Source: Paenochrobactrum pullorum (lineage in GTDB: Bacteria; Pseudomonadota; Alphaproteobacteria; Rhizobiales; Rhizobiaceae). From it: a stretch of 64,000 nucleotides of DNA. Shown here in pieces: positions 27,081 to 35,717 of the stretch. Position numbers and translations under genes: made by a program. The stretch is taken from NCBI RefSeq assembly GCF_041929845.1, contig NZ_JBHEEH010000001.1, positions 1,220,300 to 1,284,299 of the forward strand. The letters run 5' to 3'. Within the stretch, counting starts at the first letter, position 1; every line of letters begins with the position of its first letter. The notes beneath the pieces were generated by a model that was not told the origin of the DNA, searched no databases, and was given only the letters and a program-made list of their open reading frames with translations.

Positions 27081-29042
27081 ATGATGAGCAATCATGCCAG
27101 ACAGAAACTTTGTTTAAAGCATTCTGTGGCGCGCGCCGCTTTGCTGGCAGGTTTTGTCATCATGCTGCATGCGCCTGTATCACCAGCCTATGCCGCCAAT
27201 ACATTGCTTGAGCTTTTTCAAAAAAAGCAAGCACCCGTTGCCGATAAGGTGCAACCCGCTCCAATGCTGCCAGTTTTGAAGAATAATTCTGTGAAGACAT
27301 CTGCGGTGCCAAAGCCTCCGGTTGCGAGCGTTAAAGTTTCCGGACCTAAAATTTATGATTATAAACCAGAAAAACTGGTGCGCGTTGATTTTTCAAAATT
27401 CAACGATGAGGTGACAACTGCGGCAATTGATGTGGCTTCGTCAGAAACTTCCCCATCAGCAGTTTCTGACGAAACACCGCTGTCTGCTACTCATCTTTTT
27501 GAAAGCCTGAAACCGCATTTGGTTGCAAGCCAAATTATGGCCGAAAAACCTGTCGTTGAGGCGCTTGCAGATTTTTATATCAATCAGCAGCAACTGCTCT
27601 GGATTGATGAGAATGGTGCGACAGCGCGCGCTGAAAAACTATTGGCATTTTTCGATAATGCCGCTGAAGATGGCCTGAATCCCAAAGATTATGCGGTCGA
27701 AGAAATTGGGCTTACTGCTGATGACAGTGATGCGGAACGTTTGCAGAAATTGGCAAATTTTGAAGTGACCATGTCTGCACGTGCATTGCGTTATGCAATT
27801 GATGCCGGTGAAGGGCGTGTTATCGCCAATCTCTTGGATGGTTATCATGATTTGCCGCGTGGCCGTGTACAGCCTGCTCAAGTGTTGAAAGCTTTGGCCG
27901 ATCAGCAAGATGCGGCTGATTTTCTTTACAGTTTCCAGCCGCAAAACAAATGGTATCAGTCACTCAAAACAGAGCTTGCGAAGCTCAAGCCGGAAAGTCA
28001 TGAAATTCGCATCTCCAGCGATGTGCTTATCAAGCCGGGACAAGAAAACAGCGAAATGCGTAATGTCATTGCTGTTTTGCTGAAAAAAGCACCGGCAGGC
28101 TTTCTCAATAGCTATCAAACTGTTTTGCAGCAAAATGCTAATAGCGATAAATATGAACCTGAACTGGTTGCAGCAATCAAAGATTATCAAAGCCTCACCG
28201 GTAATACGCCGGATGGTGTGATTGGCCGCAGCACTGTGGCAGCCCTGCAAGGCGAGTTGACTTCCGTCAAGCGTGATCGTTTGATTTATTCGATGGAGCG
28301 TTTGCGTTGGTTGCCGCATGAATTTGGTGGTCGTTATGCATTCATAAATCAGCCGGCTTATCGCGCATATTTCTACGATAAAGGCGAAGAAACGCAGGCG
28401 ATGAATATCGTTATAGGTTCGCGCACCAATCAGACCTATTTCTTCTATAATAAAATTCAGACTGTGGTGTTTAATCCTTCATGGGGGGTGCCGCGTTCTA
28501 TCATCCTCAACGAGATGTTGCCGAAAATTATGCGTGATAGCAGCTATCTTTCGCGCAATGGCTATGAGGTTTATGCTGATGGTAAAGTTATCCCGGCCTC
28601 AAGTGTTAATTGGGCGAGTGTTGCTGCGGGTAAAAGCCATGTTGGCATCCGTCAAAAGCCAAGCCTTGATAATTCGCTGGGTGAATTGAAAATTTTGTTC
28701 CCGAATAATCATGACATTTATATGCATGACACACCTGCTAAATCTTACTTTAAACGTGACATGCGCGCGCTCAGTCATGGGTGTATCCGTCTTGAACGTC
28801 CACGTGATATGGCGGCAGCGGTACTGGGCAAAAATGTCGAGGATTTGAAACCGTATTTTGGTAAAAACGAGCGGGGCATCAAAGTGCCGGAGCCAATGCC
28901 GGTTTACGTGGCTTACTTTACCGCATGGTTGGATGAAGCCAGCGGTCAAATCCGTTATTATGATGATATTTATGGTCGCGATGAAGGCTTGGAAAAAGCT
29001 TTCAATAAAACAAGCGTCAGTCGCAATGATGTGAACGCCTGA
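27081..29042 (+). CDS. L,D-transpeptidase (YcbB-like) with peptidoglycan-binding domain
   Basis: This 653-residue periplasmic enzyme probably makes 3-3 cross-links in peptidoglycan or attaches other groups to it. After a signal peptide (helix about 18-38, cleavage near AYAAN), a Pro/Lys-rich linker precedes a scaffold domain (about 135-310), then a peptidoglycan-binding repeat (ELVAAIKDYQSLTGNTPDG, 361-379) and the YkuD domain with the catalytic HGC motif at 566-568 (SHGCIRLE, Cys568). The arrangement resembles YcbB/LdtD. A terminator follows. Length and domain order look complete. Confidence 0.93.
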   Translation: MMSNHARQKLCLKHSVARAALLAGFVIMLHAPVSPAYAANTLLELFQKKQAPVADKVQPAPMLPVLKNNSVKTSAVPKPPVASVKVSGPKIYDYKPEKLVRVDFSKFNDEVTTAAIDVASSETSPSAVSDETPLSATHLFESLKPHLVASQIMAEKPVVEALADFYINQQQLLWIDENGATARAEKLLAFFDNAAEDGLNPKDYAVEEIGLTADDSDAERLQKLANFEVTMSARALRYAIDAGEGRVIANLLDGYHDLPRGRVQPAQVLKALADQQDAADFLYSFQPQNKWYQSLKTELAKLKPESHEIRISSDVLIKPGQENSEMRNVIAVLLKKAPAGFLNSYQTVLQQNANSDKYEPELVAAIKDYQSLTGNTPDGVIGRSTVAALQGELTSVKRDRLIYSMERLRWLPHEFGGRYAFINQPAYRAYFYDKGEETQAMNIVIGSRTNQTYFFYNKIQTVVFNPSWGVPRSIILNEMLPKIMRDSSYLSRNGYEVYADGKVIPASSVNWASVAAGKSHVGIRQKPSLDNSLGELKILFPNNHDIYMHDTPAKSYFKRDMRALSHGCIRLERPRDMAAAVLGKNVEDLKPYFGKNERGIKVPEPMPVYVAYFTAWLDEASGQIRYYDDIYGRDEGLEKAFNKTSVSRNDVNA

Positions 29043-29053
29043 GGGATCAAAAA

Positions 29054-29084
29054 TAAGGCCGGAACGATATCTCCGGCCTTTTCA
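29054..29084 (+). terminator. Terminator of the L,D-transpeptidase gene
   Basis: AAGGCCGGA and TCCGGCCTT form a nine-bp stem around ACGATATC, followed by TTCATT. It lies between convergent genes. Confidence 0.78.
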
Positions 29085-29094
29085 TTATGTATCA

Positions 29095-29475
29095 TTATTT
29101 GCCGATTGTGATGTTTTTGACAGCACCGTTTTTCATGCTGCAATGCAGGGCAATATCCTGCCACTGGCTGGATTTGCGGTCGCGCGCCTGACCGCGGATT
29201 GTCAGTTCTGATTGTGATGTTTTGGCTTGCTTGACTTTTGTTTTACCAATCCCGTCTTGTGTAAAACCAAGGCGGTCGAATTTCTTATCCTTTTTCACAA
29301 GATCATAGCCGGTTGCAATACAGGTGGCGAGTTGCGGGTCGACTTTTTGATCTTGTGTGAGTGTTTTATAATTGCCGTTGAAGTCGGCGGATTTTTTGGG
29401 AGGAGAGGCGGCAAGTGCAGCGCTGCAAATAAAAACAGAAAAACCACATGCTAGAATAATCTTTCTTTTATTCAT
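29095..29475 (-). CDS. Secreted hypothetical protein (126 aa)
   Basis: I do not recognise a family. The protein has a clear Sec signal peptide (MNKRKIILACGFSVFICSAA, cleavage likely at ALA-AS) and a mature part of about 103 residues rich in Lys and Thr, with two cysteines (ATCIAT and LHCSMK) that could form a disulphide. The C-terminal half alternates polar and hydrophobic residues as in beta strands. The ribosome binding site AAGGAT precedes the start at a normal distance. It converges with the L,D-transpeptidase gene. A periplasmic role is inferred from the signal peptide only. Confidence 0.78.
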   Translation of the reverse strand: MNKRKIILACGFSVFICSAALAASPPKKSADFNGNYKTLTQDQKVDPQLATCIATGYDLVKKDKKFDRLGFTQDGIGKTKVKQAKTSQSELTIRGQARDRKSSQWQDIALHCSMKNGAVKNITIGK

Positions 29476-29625
29476 GGCTTATATCCTTTATCGTCAAGCT
29501 AATATCTATTAATAAACCAATATAGTGAGTGCTTGAATTGTGATTTTTTTAAGTCGGTGCCAAGTGAGGCAAAATCGTTTATCAATTTTGTCGTGCATTC
29601 GGATTGAAGTTATTGAAGCTTCACC

Positions 29626-29654
29626 TTGACAAACCAGACCTATCAAGATTAAAA
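29626..29654 (+). promoter_or_regulatory. Putative sigma-70 promoter of rpsD
   Basis: TTGACA (29626-29631), 17 bases, then TTAAAA (29649-29654). The leader before the rpsD ATG at 29837 would be about 175 bases and contains two small hairpins, GTTTTTGAA-TTCAAAAAC and GGTATC...GATACC. The rest of the 29476-29836 gap holds no gene. Confidence 0.5.
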
Positions 29655-29836
29655 GCCCGCTCAACATGAGTATCTCAGATTCTTGTGTTTCACAACGTGT
29701 CCCGTGGATAAAGACGCATTGCTTGCGCGCTTTGTCCTGTCAGTTTTTGAATTTCAAAAACAGAGGAGGGCGCGTTTCCTGAATTGGTATCTCGTGTCAA
29801 AACGGATACCACTTTGTTTATTTTGAAGGAAATGCG

Positions 29837-30454
29837 ATGAGTAAGCGCGAAGCTTCCAAGTATAAAATTGACCGTCGTCTCGGCGAAAACATCTGGGGTC
29901 GTCCTAAATCCCCTGTAAACCGTCGTGAATACGGCCCAGGTCAGCACGGTCAGCGCCGTAAGGGCAAGCTGTCTGACTACGGCGTACAGCTGCGCGCCAA
30001 GCAGAAGCTCAAAGGCTTCTACGGTGATATCTCCGAAAAGCAGTTCCGCAAAACCTATGAAGAAGCCGCTCGTCGTAAAGGCGATACCGGTGAAAACCTC
30101 ATTGGCTTGCTGGAATCCCGTCTGGATGCAATCGTTTATCGTGCAAAATTTGTTCCGACAATTTTTGCTGCACGTCAGTTCATCAACCACGGTCACGTTA
30201 ACGTAAACGGTCGTCGTGTAAACATTCAGTCATACCGCGCTAAAGCCGGTGATGTGATTGAAGTTCGTGAAAAGTCAAAGCAGCTCGTGATTGTTCTCGA
30301 AGCTGTTCAATTGGCTGAACGTGATGTTCCTGATTACGTAGAAGTTGACCACAACAAAATGGTTGCAACTTTCTCACGCGTTCCAACTCTTGCTGACGTA
30401 CCATACGCAGTTCAGATGGAACCAAATCTGGTTGTCGAATTCTATTCACGTTAA
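29837..30454 (+). CDS. rpsD: 30S ribosomal protein S4
   Basis: The 205-residue S4 protein is a primary 16S rRNA binder of the small ribosomal subunit. It begins MSKREASKYKIDRRLGENIW and contains the S4 RNA-binding domain (LESRLDAIVYRAKF, ARQFINHGHVNVNGRRVNI). The ribosome binding site GAAGGAAA is close to the ATG. Codon usage is visibly more biased than in neighbours (many CGT, AAG, GGT codons), as expected for a highly expressed gene. A strong terminator follows. It stands alone here rather than in an alpha-operon, as usual in alphaproteobacteria. Confidence 0.98.
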   Translation: MSKREASKYKIDRRLGENIWGRPKSPVNRREYGPGQHGQRRKGKLSDYGVQLRAKQKLKGFYGDISEKQFRKTYEEAARRKGDTGENLIGLLESRLDAIVYRAKFVPTIFAARQFINHGHVNVNGRRVNIQSYRAKAGDVIEVREKSKQLVIVLEAVQLAERDVPDYVEVDHNKMVATFSRVPTLADVPYAVQMEPNLVVEFYSR

Positions 30455-30478
30455 TCTGAATTAGAATTTAAGAACTTA

Positions 30479-30517
30479 AAAAAGCCGCCCGAAGGTTTAC
30501 CATCGGGCGGCTTTTTT
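30479..30517 (+). terminator. Terminator of rpsD
   Basis: AAAAAAGCCGCCCGA and TCGGGCGGCTTTTTT form a 15-bp stem around AGGTTTACCA. It is one of the strongest terminators in the window. Confidence 0.92.
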
Positions 30518-30549
30518 ATATGAGAGTGACGAAAGACAAGAGGCCGGAA

Positions 30550-31428
30550 ATGAGCGCCGTAGAAACGATATCAAGTGACACAGATTTGCGTGATGAGGAA
30601 AGCTCGACAGAGGGATGCCATCCGCTGTTTCGTGATATTCCTTCAACTGTTGAATTCAACAAGTTGCGTAAAAGATTGTTACGTTTGACACGGCAGGCGC
30701 TGGATGATTTTTCTATGGTCAAACCGGGTGAACGCTGGCTGGTCGGTCTTTCGGGTGGCAAGGATTCATACGGTCTTTTGACGGTGTTGCTGGAGCTGAA
30801 ATGGCGCGGGTTATTGCCGGTCGATATTCTGGCTTGCAACCTTGATCAGGGGCAGCCAAATTTTCCGAAACATATCCTGCCTGATTTCTTGAATAAATAC
30901 GGCATCGCGCACCGGATTGAATATCAGGACACTTATTCGATCGTCACCGACAAAGTGCCTGAAAATCAGACCTATTGTGCGCTTTGCTCGCGCTTGCGCC
31001 GCGGTAATCTTTACCGCGTGGCACGTGAAGAGGGGTGCAGCGCATTGGTGCTGGGACATCACCGCGAAGATATTCTTGAAACTTTCTTCATGAATTTTTT
31101 TCACGGCGGTCGATTGGCTTCTATGCCACCGAAACTTGTCAATGATGAAGGTGATTTGAAGGTATTGCGTCCGTTCTCATATGTCGCAGAAGAAGATCTG
31201 GTCAAATTTGCCGATCTGATGCAATTTCCAATCATTCCGTGTGATTTGTGCGGCTCGCAGGATGGCTTACAGCGCAATGCGATGAAGGCTATGTTGACGG
31301 ACATTGAAAAGCGGATGCCGGGACGTAAAGAGACGATGATCAAGGCATTGGGCAATATTCGCCCAAGCCATATGCTGGATCGTAAATTGTTCGATTTTGC
31401 AGGATTAATGATATCTTCGGATAAATAA
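30550..31428 (+). CDS. ttcA: tRNA 2-thiocytidine biosynthesis protein TtcA
   Basis: TtcA thiolates cytidine 32 in the anticodon loop of some tRNAs using ATP and an Fe-S cluster. The PP-loop motif GLSGGKDS is present, with the two paired-cysteine motifs CALC and CDLC that hold the cluster. The product has 292 residues from ATG 30550. I prefer this start because the ATG at 30520 directly abuts the rpsD terminator and has no ribosome binding site, whereas AGAGG precedes 30550. An inositol-phosphatase family gene starts 14 bases downstream, suggesting co-transcription. Confidence 0.94.
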   Translation: MSAVETISSDTDLRDEESSTEGCHPLFRDIPSTVEFNKLRKRLLRLTRQALDDFSMVKPGERWLVGLSGGKDSYGLLTVLLELKWRGLLPVDILACNLDQGQPNFPKHILPDFLNKYGIAHRIEYQDTYSIVTDKVPENQTYCALCSRLRRGNLYRVAREEGCSALVLGHHREDILETFFMNFFHGGRLASMPPKLVNDEGDLKVLRPFSYVAEEDLVKFADLMQFPIIPCDLCGSQDGLQRNAMKAMLTDIEKRMPGRKETMIKALGNIRPSHMLDRKLFDFAGLMISSDK

Positions 31429-31442
31429 AAAGGGTGAGGGCT

Positions 31443-32264
31443 GTGACATTTAACGAGAATGAAATTGATTGGTTGGCCGGTGTTTTGGCGGATGCCGCAA
31501 AGGCTGAAATTATGCCACGTTTCCGTAAACTTGATGCCGGTGATATCAAACAAAAGACCACAGCCTATGACCTTGTGACCGAAGCCGATATCAATGCGGA
31601 AAAATATATCACCCGCATTTTGAGCCAAAAATATCCTGACGCTATTATGCTGGGTGAAGAGGCAGTGTCGGCAGGTACTGCAAGCCTAGATAACTTGCAC
31701 GATGCGGATCTGGCTTTTGTGATTGATCCGGTTGATGGCACTTATAATTTCGCCTCTGGCGTTCCGCTTTTTGGTGTTATGATGTCGGTAATTGCTAAAG
31801 GGGAAACTGTTGCCGGTATTATCTATGACCCGATGGGGCAGGATTATATCATGGCGGTTCGCGGCGGCGGTGCTTATCATGTACAAGCTGCCCATCATCG
31901 CGCGCTTAAAGTAGCCGCGCCTAAAGACGTTTCGCAAATGTTGGGGTCTGTTTCATGGCAATATATGCAGGAGCCGTTGCGCTCGAAAATTGCTGGCAAT
32001 CAGGCCAAATTCATGTCGCAGATCGGCTATCGCTGCGCAGCCCATGAATATCGTCTGCTTGCTGATGGACATGCCCATTTTGCTGTCTACAACAAATTGA
32101 TGCCGTGGGATCATCTGGCCGGTTCGCTCATTCATACAGAAGCTGGCGGTTATAGTGCACGTTTTGATGGTAGCCGCTATTTGCCCGAGCATGTCGATGG
32201 TGGCCTGATTGCCGCACCGGATAAAGAAAGCTGGCATGCCATTAAAGAGACTTTATGGTCATGA
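31443..32264 (+). CDS. Inositol monophosphatase family protein (possible histidinol-phosphatase)
   Basis: The protein of about 273 residues has the IMPase metal-dependent phosphatase motifs: GEEAVS (Glu ligand), DPVDGTYNF (Asp-Pro-Val-Asp-Gly) and MPWDHLAGSLI (distal Asp). Family members dephosphorylate inositol 1-phosphate, histidinol phosphate, 3'-phosphoadenosine phosphate or NADP. The His branch (HisN) is common in rhizobia, but no his gene is adjacent. GTG 31443 has AGGG at good distance; GTG 31434 is an alternative. It follows ttcA closely. Confidence 0.9.
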   Translation: MTFNENEIDWLAGVLADAAKAEIMPRFRKLDAGDIKQKTTAYDLVTEADINAEKYITRILSQKYPDAIMLGEEAVSAGTASLDNLHDADLAFVIDPVDGTYNFASGVPLFGVMMSVIAKGETVAGIIYDPMGQDYIMAVRGGGAYHVQAAHHRALKVAAPKDVSQMLGSVSWQYMQEPLRSKIAGNQAKFMSQIGYRCAAHEYRLLADGHAHFAVYNKLMPWDHLAGSLIHTEAGGYSARFDGSRYLPEHVDGGLIAAPDKESWHAIKETLWS

Positions 32265-32341
32265 TAATGTAAGTGTCGCGCTTGAAGTGCGACCTGATGC
32301 TTCTCATCTGTAGCTTACGCACGAATTTTTTGGGCATTTTA

Positions 32342-33745
32342 ATGTTTTTATCCGTCTTTGATCTTTATAAAATCGGCATTGGTCCATCCAGCTCCCACAC
32401 GATGGGGCCGATGACGGCTGCCAATATGTTTCTGCTTGAAGTCCGTGACGGACAATGGCCACGCCCGACTCAAACCAAAGTGCATCGCTTGAAAGCCTAT
32501 ATGCATGGATCGCTCGCTTTCACAGGGGTAGGGCACGCAACTGACCGTGCCGTGGTTTTGGGGCTTTGCGGCAATGTGCCCGATCAGATTGATCCCGACG
32601 AGATGGAAGCGCAGCTTCAGCGCGTCAAACAAGAGAAAAAACTAAATGCTCCGGGCCATCCGGTCTATGCGTTCGATCCGGCGGTTGATTTGGTGTTGGA
32701 GCGTAAAATTCCGCTGCCGGGACATGCCAATGGTATGGCTTTTGAAGCGCTGGATAAAAACGACCGTGTTTTGCTGCGCCGGATTTATTATTCTGTCGGT
32801 GGTGGTTTTGTTGTGACCGCAGAAGAGCTTGAGCAAATGAAAAGCACTAAGGGCAAAAAAGCTGCTTCAGGCAATGTGCCTTATCCGTTCAATAATGCGG
32901 CTGAAATGCTCAAAATGGCCGATAAGAGCGGCTTGTCGATTGCCGAGATGAAGCGCAAGAACGAAGAAACCCGTATGTCGGCTGAGGAGCTTGATGCGGG
33001 CCTTGATAAAATCTGGGGAGCGATGCGCTCTTGTATTGATCGCGGGCTTAGCAATGACGGCATTATGCCGGGCGGACTGAATGTGCCGCGCCGTGCCCGT
33101 CATCTCAACGATAAGTTACAGGACGAATGGCGCAATAATCGCCACAATCCGCTTTTGGCCAATGATTGGCTTTCGGTTTACGCGATGGCGGTGAATGAAG
33201 AAAATGCCTCTGGCAGTCGTGTCGTTACCGCACCAACCAATGGCGCGGCCGGTGTAGTGCCAGCTGTACTGCGCTATTTCCTGCATTTCCACGAGGATGC
33301 AACGGAAAAAGACATTCGAGACTTTTTGCTTACCTCTGCAGCAATTGGCGGCATTATCAAGCATAATGCGTCGATTTCCGGTGCAGAAGTTGGCTGTCAA
33401 GGTGAGGTGGGGTCGGCTTCTGCAATGGCGGCTGCCGGTATGGCGGCGGTGATGGGCGGTACACCTGCGCAGATCGAAAATGCCGCTGAAATCGCGCTTG
33501 AGCATCATTTAGGCATGACTTGCGATCCGGTTGCTGGTCTCGTGCAGGTGCCATGTATCGAGCGTAACGCGCTCGGTGCGGTCAAGGCAGTAACGGCTGC
33601 TTCCTTGGCGATGAAGGGCGACGGCAAGCATTTTGTGCCGCTGGATGCTTGTATCGAAACCATGCGTCAGACCGGGAATGATATGAATGAACGCTATAAG
33701 GAAACTAGTCTCGGCGGTTTGGCCGTTAATGTGGTGGAATGTTAA
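32342..33745 (+). CDS. sdaA: L-serine ammonia-lyase (L-serine dehydratase)
   Basis: This [4Fe-4S] enzyme deaminates L-serine to pyruvate and ammonia. The 467-residue single-chain form starts MFLSVFDLYKIGIGPSSSHT, the family hallmark. Cluster cysteines are likely in GCQGEVGSA, HLGMTCDPVAG and VPCIERNA. I use ATG 32342; the frame extends to 32273 but those residues are unlike the family, and the ribosome binding site is weak for either. It is transcribed with or just after the inositol-phosphatase family gene. Confidence 0.95.
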   Translation: MFLSVFDLYKIGIGPSSSHTMGPMTAANMFLLEVRDGQWPRPTQTKVHRLKAYMHGSLAFTGVGHATDRAVVLGLCGNVPDQIDPDEMEAQLQRVKQEKKLNAPGHPVYAFDPAVDLVLERKIPLPGHANGMAFEALDKNDRVLLRRIYYSVGGGFVVTAEELEQMKSTKGKKAASGNVPYPFNNAAEMLKMADKSGLSIAEMKRKNEETRMSAEELDAGLDKIWGAMRSCIDRGLSNDGIMPGGLNVPRRARHLNDKLQDEWRNNRHNPLLANDWLSVYAMAVNEENASGSRVVTAPTNGAAGVVPAVLRYFLHFHEDATEKDIRDFLLTSAAIGGIIKHNASISGAEVGCQGEVGSASAMAAAGMAAVMGGTPAQIENAAEIALEHHLGMTCDPVAGLVQVPCIERNALGAVKAVTAASLAMKGDGKHFVPLDACIETMRQTGNDMNERYKETSLGGLAVNVVEC

Positions 33746-33789
33746 GCATCACATTTGTGATTATTGAAATGAGTAGTTACATCTGAGCC

Positions 33790-34227
33790 ATGGCATTAAA
33801 TCTGGTTAAATTATGTGTCGGCTGCGACAGTATTGAAACGCTTGCAGCCTGGATTGATTTCCGGCTGGAGGAAAAGCGCGCGGCTGGCCTGCTGCCGGAG
33901 CAGTTTCACACCACGCGCATGGTGCCCAAGCGCGTGGAAGAATTGCTCGATGGTGGTTCGCTTTACTGGGTGATTAAAGGCAATATCCAGTGCCGTCAGC
34001 GTTTGCTGGAAATCCGCACCTTTACCGATGATGAAGGTATTAATCGCTGCCATCTGGTGCTGGAGCCGAAAATCATTCCGACTGAATGGCAACCGCGTCG
34101 TGCATTTCAGGGCTGGCGTTATTTGAGCGCAGAAGATGCGCCTCTTGATGAGGCCGCAGGTAAGAACGGCCGAGCAGCCCTGCCAGCGGAACTCAGACGA
34201 GAATTGGCAGAGCTGGGTTTGCTTTAA
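33790..34227 (+). CDS. DUF1489 family protein
   Basis: The 145-residue protein matches DUF1489, a family of alphaproteobacterial cytosolic proteins without known function. Visible conserved segments are NLVKLCVGCDSIETLAAW, TTRMVPKRVEELLDGGSLYWVIKG and RAFQGWRYLSAEDAP. No signal peptide, membrane helix or catalytic motif is evident; C9 and C67 are not in a metal-binding pattern. It overlaps the end of the convergent hydrolase gene by four bases. It follows sdaA by 44 bases. Confidence 0.9.
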   Translation: MALNLVKLCVGCDSIETLAAWIDFRLEEKRAAGLLPEQFHTTRMVPKRVEELLDGGSLYWVIKGNIQCRQRLLEIRTFTDDEGINRCHLVLEPKIIPTEWQPRRAFQGWRYLSAEDAPLDEAAGKNGRAALPAELRRELAELGLL

Positions 34228-34772
34228 ATCTGGTTCAGGAACTGGGCAAAAACCATTGAGCCCTCCGGCCATGGGCCGTGGCCGCTCTCACTGTTCAGGT
34301 GTCCTGCTTCACCGGCGTCCAAGAGCATTGCGCCCCAATCATTGACAATGGCCTCTGCCGTTTCAAAATCTGAAAACGGATCATTGCGGCTGACAACCAC
34401 CAATGTCGGGAAGGGCAAACGTTCGCGTGGATAAGGGCCGAATGTCATCAGATGGCGCGGGCGTATCTTTTCATTGGCCACATCCGGAGGTGCTACAAAA
34501 AATGCACCGACGACCTTGTCTTTAATCTGTGGAATAGCATGGATGGCCGCAGCAACACCAAGCGAATGTGCAACCAGCACAACGGGTTTCTCGGCGGCTT
34601 CTACCGCTTTGACAATTTCCTCAACCCAGTCTTTACGAACCGGCTTTGACCATTCTTTTTGCTCAACACGGCGCGCGGTGGAAAGTCTTTGCTCCCAGCG
34701 TGACTGCCAGTGGTCAGGGCCGGAATTGGTATAACCGGGAATGATGAGAATATCGACGTCTTTAACTTTCAT
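34224..34772 (-). CDS. RBBP9/YdeN-type alpha/beta hydrolase
   Basis: The 182-residue serine hydrolase has the RBBP9-like fold: IIPGYTNSGPDHWQSRWE at the N-terminus, nucleophile motif AHSLG, the acid Asp in SRNDPFSD, and the catalytic His in GEAGHLNSESG. Enzymes of this family are small esterase-like hydrolases with unknown substrates. No signal peptide is visible. It converges with the DUF1489 gene. Confidence 0.92.
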   Translation of the reverse strand: MKVKDVDILIIPGYTNSGPDHWQSRWEQRLSTARRVEQKEWSKPVRKDWVEEIVKAVEAAEKPVVLVAHSLGVAAAIHAIPQIKDKVVGAFFVAPPDVANEKIRPRHLMTFGPYPRERLPFPTLVVVSRNDPFSDFETAEAIVNDWGAMLLDAGEAGHLNSESGHGPWPEGSMVFAQFLNQI

Positions 34773-34947
34773 ATCAGCCCGTTCTTTTCATTCTTTGTCT
34801 CTTTTGCGCATGAGCGCAACAATCATTGCGTTGAATGCTTATTGCGTCTGTCCGGCGCATATTCAAGCATGTTTTGACTTAAATGGGGCTGAGTAGCTTC
34901 AAGAAAAAGGAATGTAATAAGAAATAGAGATTATTAAAAAGATTATA

Positions 34948-34986
34948 AATGGTGGCAATGATCACAAAGTAATGATTGCCACCATT
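34948..34986 (-). terminator. Terminator of the DUF4282 gene
   Basis: AATGGTGGCAAT (34948 onward) and ATTGCCACCATT (to 34986) form a long stem; on the minus strand it is followed by TATAATCTTTTT. It lies 12 bases after the gene end. Confidence 0.72.
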
Positions 34987-34998
34987 GATCGGTAAAAA

Positions 34999-35277
34999 TT
35001 AATTGCGCGGCAAACGATCTCTGATTTCTGTTAAACGGTCATAGATGCGGAAGGAAAGTATGATGCCTTCGCATATAACGCGCCAGAAAATCAGACCGAT
35101 AATAAAGAAAATTAAACTGCCGATAATTTTAAAAAAACCACCTCCCATGTAGCTATAAGCTGACAGAATGGTTCTGATGGCTGCAAATGCAATGCCAACA
35201 TTACCGATCCAATAAACGACAGCAATCAGTGTCGGCGTTAAAAATTTGTCAAAACCAGTCATATCTTTTATGTTCAT
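34999..35277 (-). CDS. DUF4282 small membrane protein
   Basis: The 92-residue protein has two membrane helices (about residues 14-35, PTLIAVVYWIGNVGIAFAAIRT start, and 49-72, FFKIIGSLIFFIIGLIFWRV) and a cytoplasmic C-terminal tail RIYDRLTEIRDRLPRN. The FDKFLTPTLIAVVYWIGN opening and RVICEGIILSFRIYDRL tail match DUF4282, whose function is unknown. It is followed by a terminator and so is monocistronic. An AT-rich palindrome (ATCAATTAAATTGAT, 35340-35354) lies upstream, in the gap shared with pqqA. Confidence 0.86.
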   Translation of the reverse strand: MNIKDMTGFDKFLTPTLIAVVYWIGNVGIAFAAIRTILSAYSYMGGGFFKIIGSLIFFIIGLIFWRVICEGIILSFRIYDRLTEIRDRLPRN

Positions 35278-35577
35278 TTTGTACCTCGCTTGGGAGTTGC
35301 GGTTTTATTTCTTAATTAATTTATAGTTTAAATATTTTAATCAATTAAATTGATTGATAAGGCTTTGTTTTAAAATTGTCACTCTTCATAGCCGCGCTGG
35401 GTCGGGTAGTGATAAAACGCATACTGCCATGCAAAAGCTTCATGAACAATGATAAGTTTCACGCTTATGTGTGTGGATCGTTAAAAAAGATAAAGATCAG
35501 CACTATCTAAAAAACGTTAAGTCCTTTAATATAAAGGCGTACTAACCACATTTGTTAATTTAGATGGGATGAAAAAC

Positions 35578-35673
35578 ATGTCTTGGCATGCACCTTTGTT
35601 CATTGAAGTCAGCTGCGCTATGGAAATCTGCCGTTATGCAGCCGGTGACGGTGATGAACCGGTTCTGTTCTAA
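35578..35673 (+). CDS. pqqA: PQQ precursor peptide PqqA
   Basis: The 31-residue peptide is the ribosomal precursor of the redox cofactor pyrroloquinoline quinone. The conserved Glu16 and Tyr20, which PqqE joins by a carbon-carbon bond, are in MEICRY, and the N-terminus MSWHAP is family-like. An in-frame ATG at 35569 would add MKN. It is 44 bases upstream of pqqB and is presumably the first gene of the operon. Only the spacing of Glu and Tyr (E-x3-Y) and the neighbours identify it. Confidence 0.92.
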   Translation: MSWHAPLFIEVSCAMEICRYAAGDGDEPVLF

Positions 35674-35717
35674 GTAACAGGAACGGAATTCTCAATGTTA
35701 AGCATTGAAATTTGATC

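Noticed and set aside
29690..30196. 168-codon minus-strand frame across the rpsD start
   Set aside because: It is antisense to rpsD, which is certain by sequence and codon bias, and has no ribosome binding site.
33811..34272. 153-codon minus-strand frame
   Set aside because: It is antisense to the DUF1489 gene and shows no family features.
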